Source: Phaeotremella fagi (Eukaryota > Basidiomycota > Tremellomycetes > Tremellales > Phaeotremellaceae). Taken from it: a stretch of DNA of 64,000 bases. Below are positions 61,207 to 64,000 of the stretch, one piece after another. The notes under the pieces were generated by a model, which was not told the DNA's origin, ran no database searches, and was given only the letters and a program-made list of their open reading frames with translations. Each line of letters starts with the position of its first letter. Position 1 is the first letter of the stretch. The stretch covers positions 620,001 through 684,000 of the forward strand of contig BCHU01000005.1 of NCBI GenBank assembly GCA_001599715.1, in the 5' to 3' direction. A program made the position numbers and the translations under genes.

Positions 61207-61722
61207 GAGAAAGTGTATGACCACGAGTAGGAGATGGTACTGTAGAAAGGAGGAGGGGGGGGAGGGAGATATTGTTATTTTGTACAGCTTTGATGCAGTG
61301 GAATGAGGGAGGATCGCTATCAGTACACCCGGCTATGAGTACAGTAATCGCTCAGAGATAACTACTCATACAAAGTCAGACTAGAGCAAATTGAAAAGCC
61401 GTGGGGACAGGAAAATGGAAGAAACTTTTTGTTGTCCAAAAGGCATTTACGTAGTTGAACAAAGCGTTCTGCAATCTTGTGGCAGTTGTGCAATTTGCCA
61501 CTTACATAAAGGATACCACAAAGTCTTCTAAAATAAAAGCCGATAGACAAAGATATCGCACTGATCCTTTGTAGCTCCAATACGTCAATTTGAAGGAGGA
61601 AGGCCATCCATGCATTTTCAATATAGACTTATTCAGTAAGTCAAGAATTTCTCTCTTCTTTCCTTTTCATTTTTAGCCACCCGAATTAGAAATATCTCGA
61701 TTTCCCACATTTGGTAACAGCA
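61207..61722. other. Intergenic between the DFDPSTV pair
   Basis: About 515 bp, with GTACAGTA at 61339-61346 and a G-rich run near 61250. No gene recognised. Confidence 0.5.
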
Positions 61723-62247
61723 ATGTCTACAGAACTTTCAGAAACGAACACCCCCAAGCTACCGACTCTCACCAAGGTCCAATCCTCAGCTGCGTCTGGT
61801 GACAGATTCAGTCCAAAGATGAGAATCTCGGAGGACGAAAGATACACCGCTACTATTTTTCTGGGTCTCTCTAATTTCAACTCCGACAACGACAAACTAA
61901 CTGATAAATCTAACCGATATGTTAACATTATTCCTGTTTATTCTCAAGAGAGATATGATGTTAATGATGATCACGGTAAAAAACAAGTCTTCAAAAGGTG
62001 GTTTCTAGATTATCTGAAAGCTCTTCAAACAATTGCTGGTGAAAGCAAAATTCAATATCATTCTATAGCTAATATAGAGGCTGATGAGCCGTCGGAATAC
62101 TTCCTACAAGATTTCGATCCCTCCACAGTCTCTTTCGAAGTCGCTTCCACTCTCTTCTCAGTTGATGATTTAGGTCCAGAAGAACAAAGGGGTGCCAAGG
62201 GGGGAAAATCATGGGGTGTACGTATTGCAGGTCCCGCTAGCGAATGA
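61723..62247 (+). CDS. Unknown DFDPSTV-family protein 2
   Basis: Intronless, 174 residues from ATG 61723 (MSTELSETNTPKLPTLTKV). It shares the order of blocks with the preceding gene: a helix (FLDYLKALQTIAGESKIQYH), then EPSEYFLQDFDPSTV, a helical block (ASTLFSVDD) and KSWGVRIAG. It lacks the acidic repeat region of its neighbour and instead has RYTATIFLGLSNFNSD and YVNIIPVYSQERYDV. No known domain is recognised. The match of two independent frames in the same block order makes coding certain and function unknown. Confidence 0.8.
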   Translation: MSTELSETNTPKLPTLTKVQSSAASGDRFSPKMRISEDERYTATIFLGLSNFNSDNDKLTDKSNRYVNIIPVYSQERYDVNDDHGKKQVFKRWFLDYLKALQTIAGESKIQYHSIANIEADEPSEYFLQDFDPSTVSFEVASTLFSVDDLGPEEQRGAKGGKSWGVRIAGPASE

Positions 62248-62506
62248 AGTGTTGAGGATTATGTACATAGAGTACATTATGTAGGAGTATCAGTATATAT
62301 TTGTTTGATTGAATGAAAGTGCATGTCGATGGTGAGGAGTATGATATATAGCAGTGACCATCACAAGGAACTTCTCAAATTGAAAGCGGCGAGCGAATTG
62401 ACGCAAAGGAAATGTCAGAAACCACAATTTGAAATCAAGTGGGAGAGAATCTATGTATCTCTACAACATGCAATACATCCCGTCAAACCTGAAGAAAGAG
62501 CTAAAA

Positions 62507-64000
62507 CTAAGCAGCAATTTGTACTGACGTCGTGTGGTCAACACTCCCACTCCCATTTCCATTCACATGACCATCGACACCATTACTGTCACCATTACCG
62601 TTAGACAACTGTCTTGGTGGAAGTTTCGATTCAACGAAAGTTTTGATTTCAGGTAAAACTTGAACAAGAACATCGACGACTTTAGCTTTATCTATCAAAT
62701 CGTAGCTACGTTAGCACGATGTGAAAACAAGGGATGATGGAAAACCAACCTGAAGTGAAGACTTGACCACCTAATCTTTTCTTCACCCTGTCATCCTCTA
62801 AAATTGGATGTGAAGCTGGAACATATATTCGATTAGACTGCAGTGATGGTAAGTAACTCAATTAAGAAGAGTACAATCAAAACCTACCCGTTTGAACCAA
62901 TCTCTACGAGATTCATTGTGTGGATCAATCCTGACTAAAGAATGTAATCCAGCAACCTGAATGACAGCTTTGACTTTACGTTCGATATCTATGGTCGTTC
63001 ATCAATATAGTCCTGTTCCAGATGACGAAGGACAAACCTCTATTATTCACCAATTCCATGATTGTCTGACAACCAGTTCCATGACCTATCAAAACGATAT
63101 TATTCGCCTCAGACAATCTTGAAATCATCAATAAAACCCTGTTTCGCCTCAGAGAAAAACGACTCACTCGATATAATTGTCCCATAGATATCGAATAAGT
63201 TGTCCGTCAGGTTTTGGACCTTGTTGTGTGATTTGTTTAGGACCCGTCTGGCAAACATTCAGTAAATTTTCAACGACGAGGTAAATAACAACAAACCCTT
63301 GCGAAATGGGTAGGTAATTGCCGCATAACATTAACGTCGATCAGGTTGTATCCAGATTTCAATACCCAATCCACAATCAAATCGGTCGTATCCAACTAAC
63401 ACGTATGTAAGCTGGATCAAGGGGTTTCGTAGATGAGCTTACCAAATAACTATTCGCCAAATGAACATCGGTAGTCGCAACATCATCAATCTCGACCCGT
63501 AAATTCCCACTAATCAATCAATCAGTCCAATCCAAAACCCCCCCATAAGACTTACAAATCATGACAGAAAACCACCAAAACACCATCTTCACCAGCTTCA
63601 TAAACTCCCTCACTATCTCATTAGTTCTAGACCAAAGTCAAGAAAACCCACCTGCAAGTGATTTGGCCATCAAAAGCTTCTTTCAGTTCTTCACTGGCCA
63701 GAGGGATTTGGTACATGTTGAATTTATTGAATAGATGGTGAGCTCTTCTGATTTTGAGCATTTCTTGACTACTGTCAATATTTTGTTTGAATGCTGAAAG
63801 AAAAAAGACATACCTGGTATAGAAACTTTTAGAAGGATATCATCCACAGCTTCAACTACGTTTATTAGTTAGTGCTAGCCAATGGTACTTCAAAACAACC
63901 AGACTCACCCTCAGGAGGTTCACAAGCTTTAACATCGATACTCTTCCAATACTTCGATTGAATTTTGGCAACCTGATACATGACTTCCGTCGCAACCTCC
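62507..64000 (-). CDS. HDA1: Class II histone deacetylase Hda1/Clr3-like, C-terminal part (5' partial)
   Basis: The gene enters from the right edge on the minus strand. The first visible exon (EVMYQVAKIQSKYWKSIDVK) matches the end of the deacetylase domain. The exons that follow encode an Arb2-type alpha/beta domain: VDDILLKVSIP, LVVFCHDLGNLRVEIDDV, LLDTTDLIVDWVLKSGYNLI, IVLIGHGTGCQTIMEL and IERKVKAVIQVAG-like strands. A disordered tail with Gly/Asn (NGNGDSNGVDGHVNGNGSG) ends at TAG 62507-62509. HDAC plus Arb2 is the Hda1/Clr3 order. Hda1 removes acetyl groups from histones H3 and H2B and silences genes. The catalytic domain lies outside the window, so its residues cannot be checked. Confidence 0.85.

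Overview
The window is nuclear DNA from an intron-dense basidiomycete yeast or filamentous fungus, most likely a tremellomycete (Cryptococcus/Kwoniella-like). This is inferred from the many 45-70 nt GT-AG introns, microexons, tight gene packing with short shared promoters and 3' ends, and the gene repertoire. There are about 28 protein-coding genes in 64 kb, nearly all multi-exon. I recognise no tRNA, rRNA, transposon or CRISPR array. One assembly gap (215 N, 28933-29147) lies inside a tandem-repeat gene.

Left part (1-23.3 kb), mostly housekeeping: 3' end of a zinc alcohol dehydrogenase (ADH6 type); VMS1/ANKZF1 tRNA hydrolase (-); calmodulin (+) with microexons and an intron directly before its stop codon; a D-arabinitol-dehydrogenase-like polyol dehydrogenase (+); a long Ser-rich/coiled-coil protein of unknown role (+); an FSH-type serine hydrolase (-) with a C17 tract inside an intron; an Srs2/UvrD helicase (+); GCN20-type ABCF ATPase (-); AP-3 beta adaptin (+).

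Middle part (23.3-32 kb) is the accessory island. Three divergent paralogues of a poorly described fungal family (DUF7918-like, all beginning with a GFE/GWE-then-intron first exon) occupy 23.3-28.0 kb. The third has a tail with two SUMO-acceptor consensus sites and a SUMO-interacting motif. Next comes a secreted tandem-repeat precursor (28.4-29.8 kb): a signal peptide followed by 42-residue units, each ending in Lys-Arg, the layout of a Kex2-processed peptide precursor. Some units contain an intron and others do not.

Right part (31-64 kb): mitochondrial glutamine methyltransferase MTQ1; a TetA/HIAT1-like MFS transporter; actin-interacting protein AIP1; splicing factor SF3A3/Prp9; eIF4A-III/FAL1; a Dal5-like anion symporter; a small orphan gene; NADP-glutamate dehydrogenase; endosulfine/Igo1; a full-length ABCC transporter; a one-TM Ser-rich protein; a small secreted 8-Cys protein; two neighbouring members of an unknown family sharing an EPS-x-YF-x2-DFDPSTV core; and the 3' end (Arb2 domain) of an HDA1-type histone deacetylase.

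Neighbouring genes do not form one pathway. The strongest candidates for undescribed biology are the Kex2-type repeat precursor, the DUF7918-like trio with its SUMO-related tail, and the DFDPSTV pair. All gene spans below include introns. Splice sites were placed by eye from GT-AG consensus, frame continuity and family fit.
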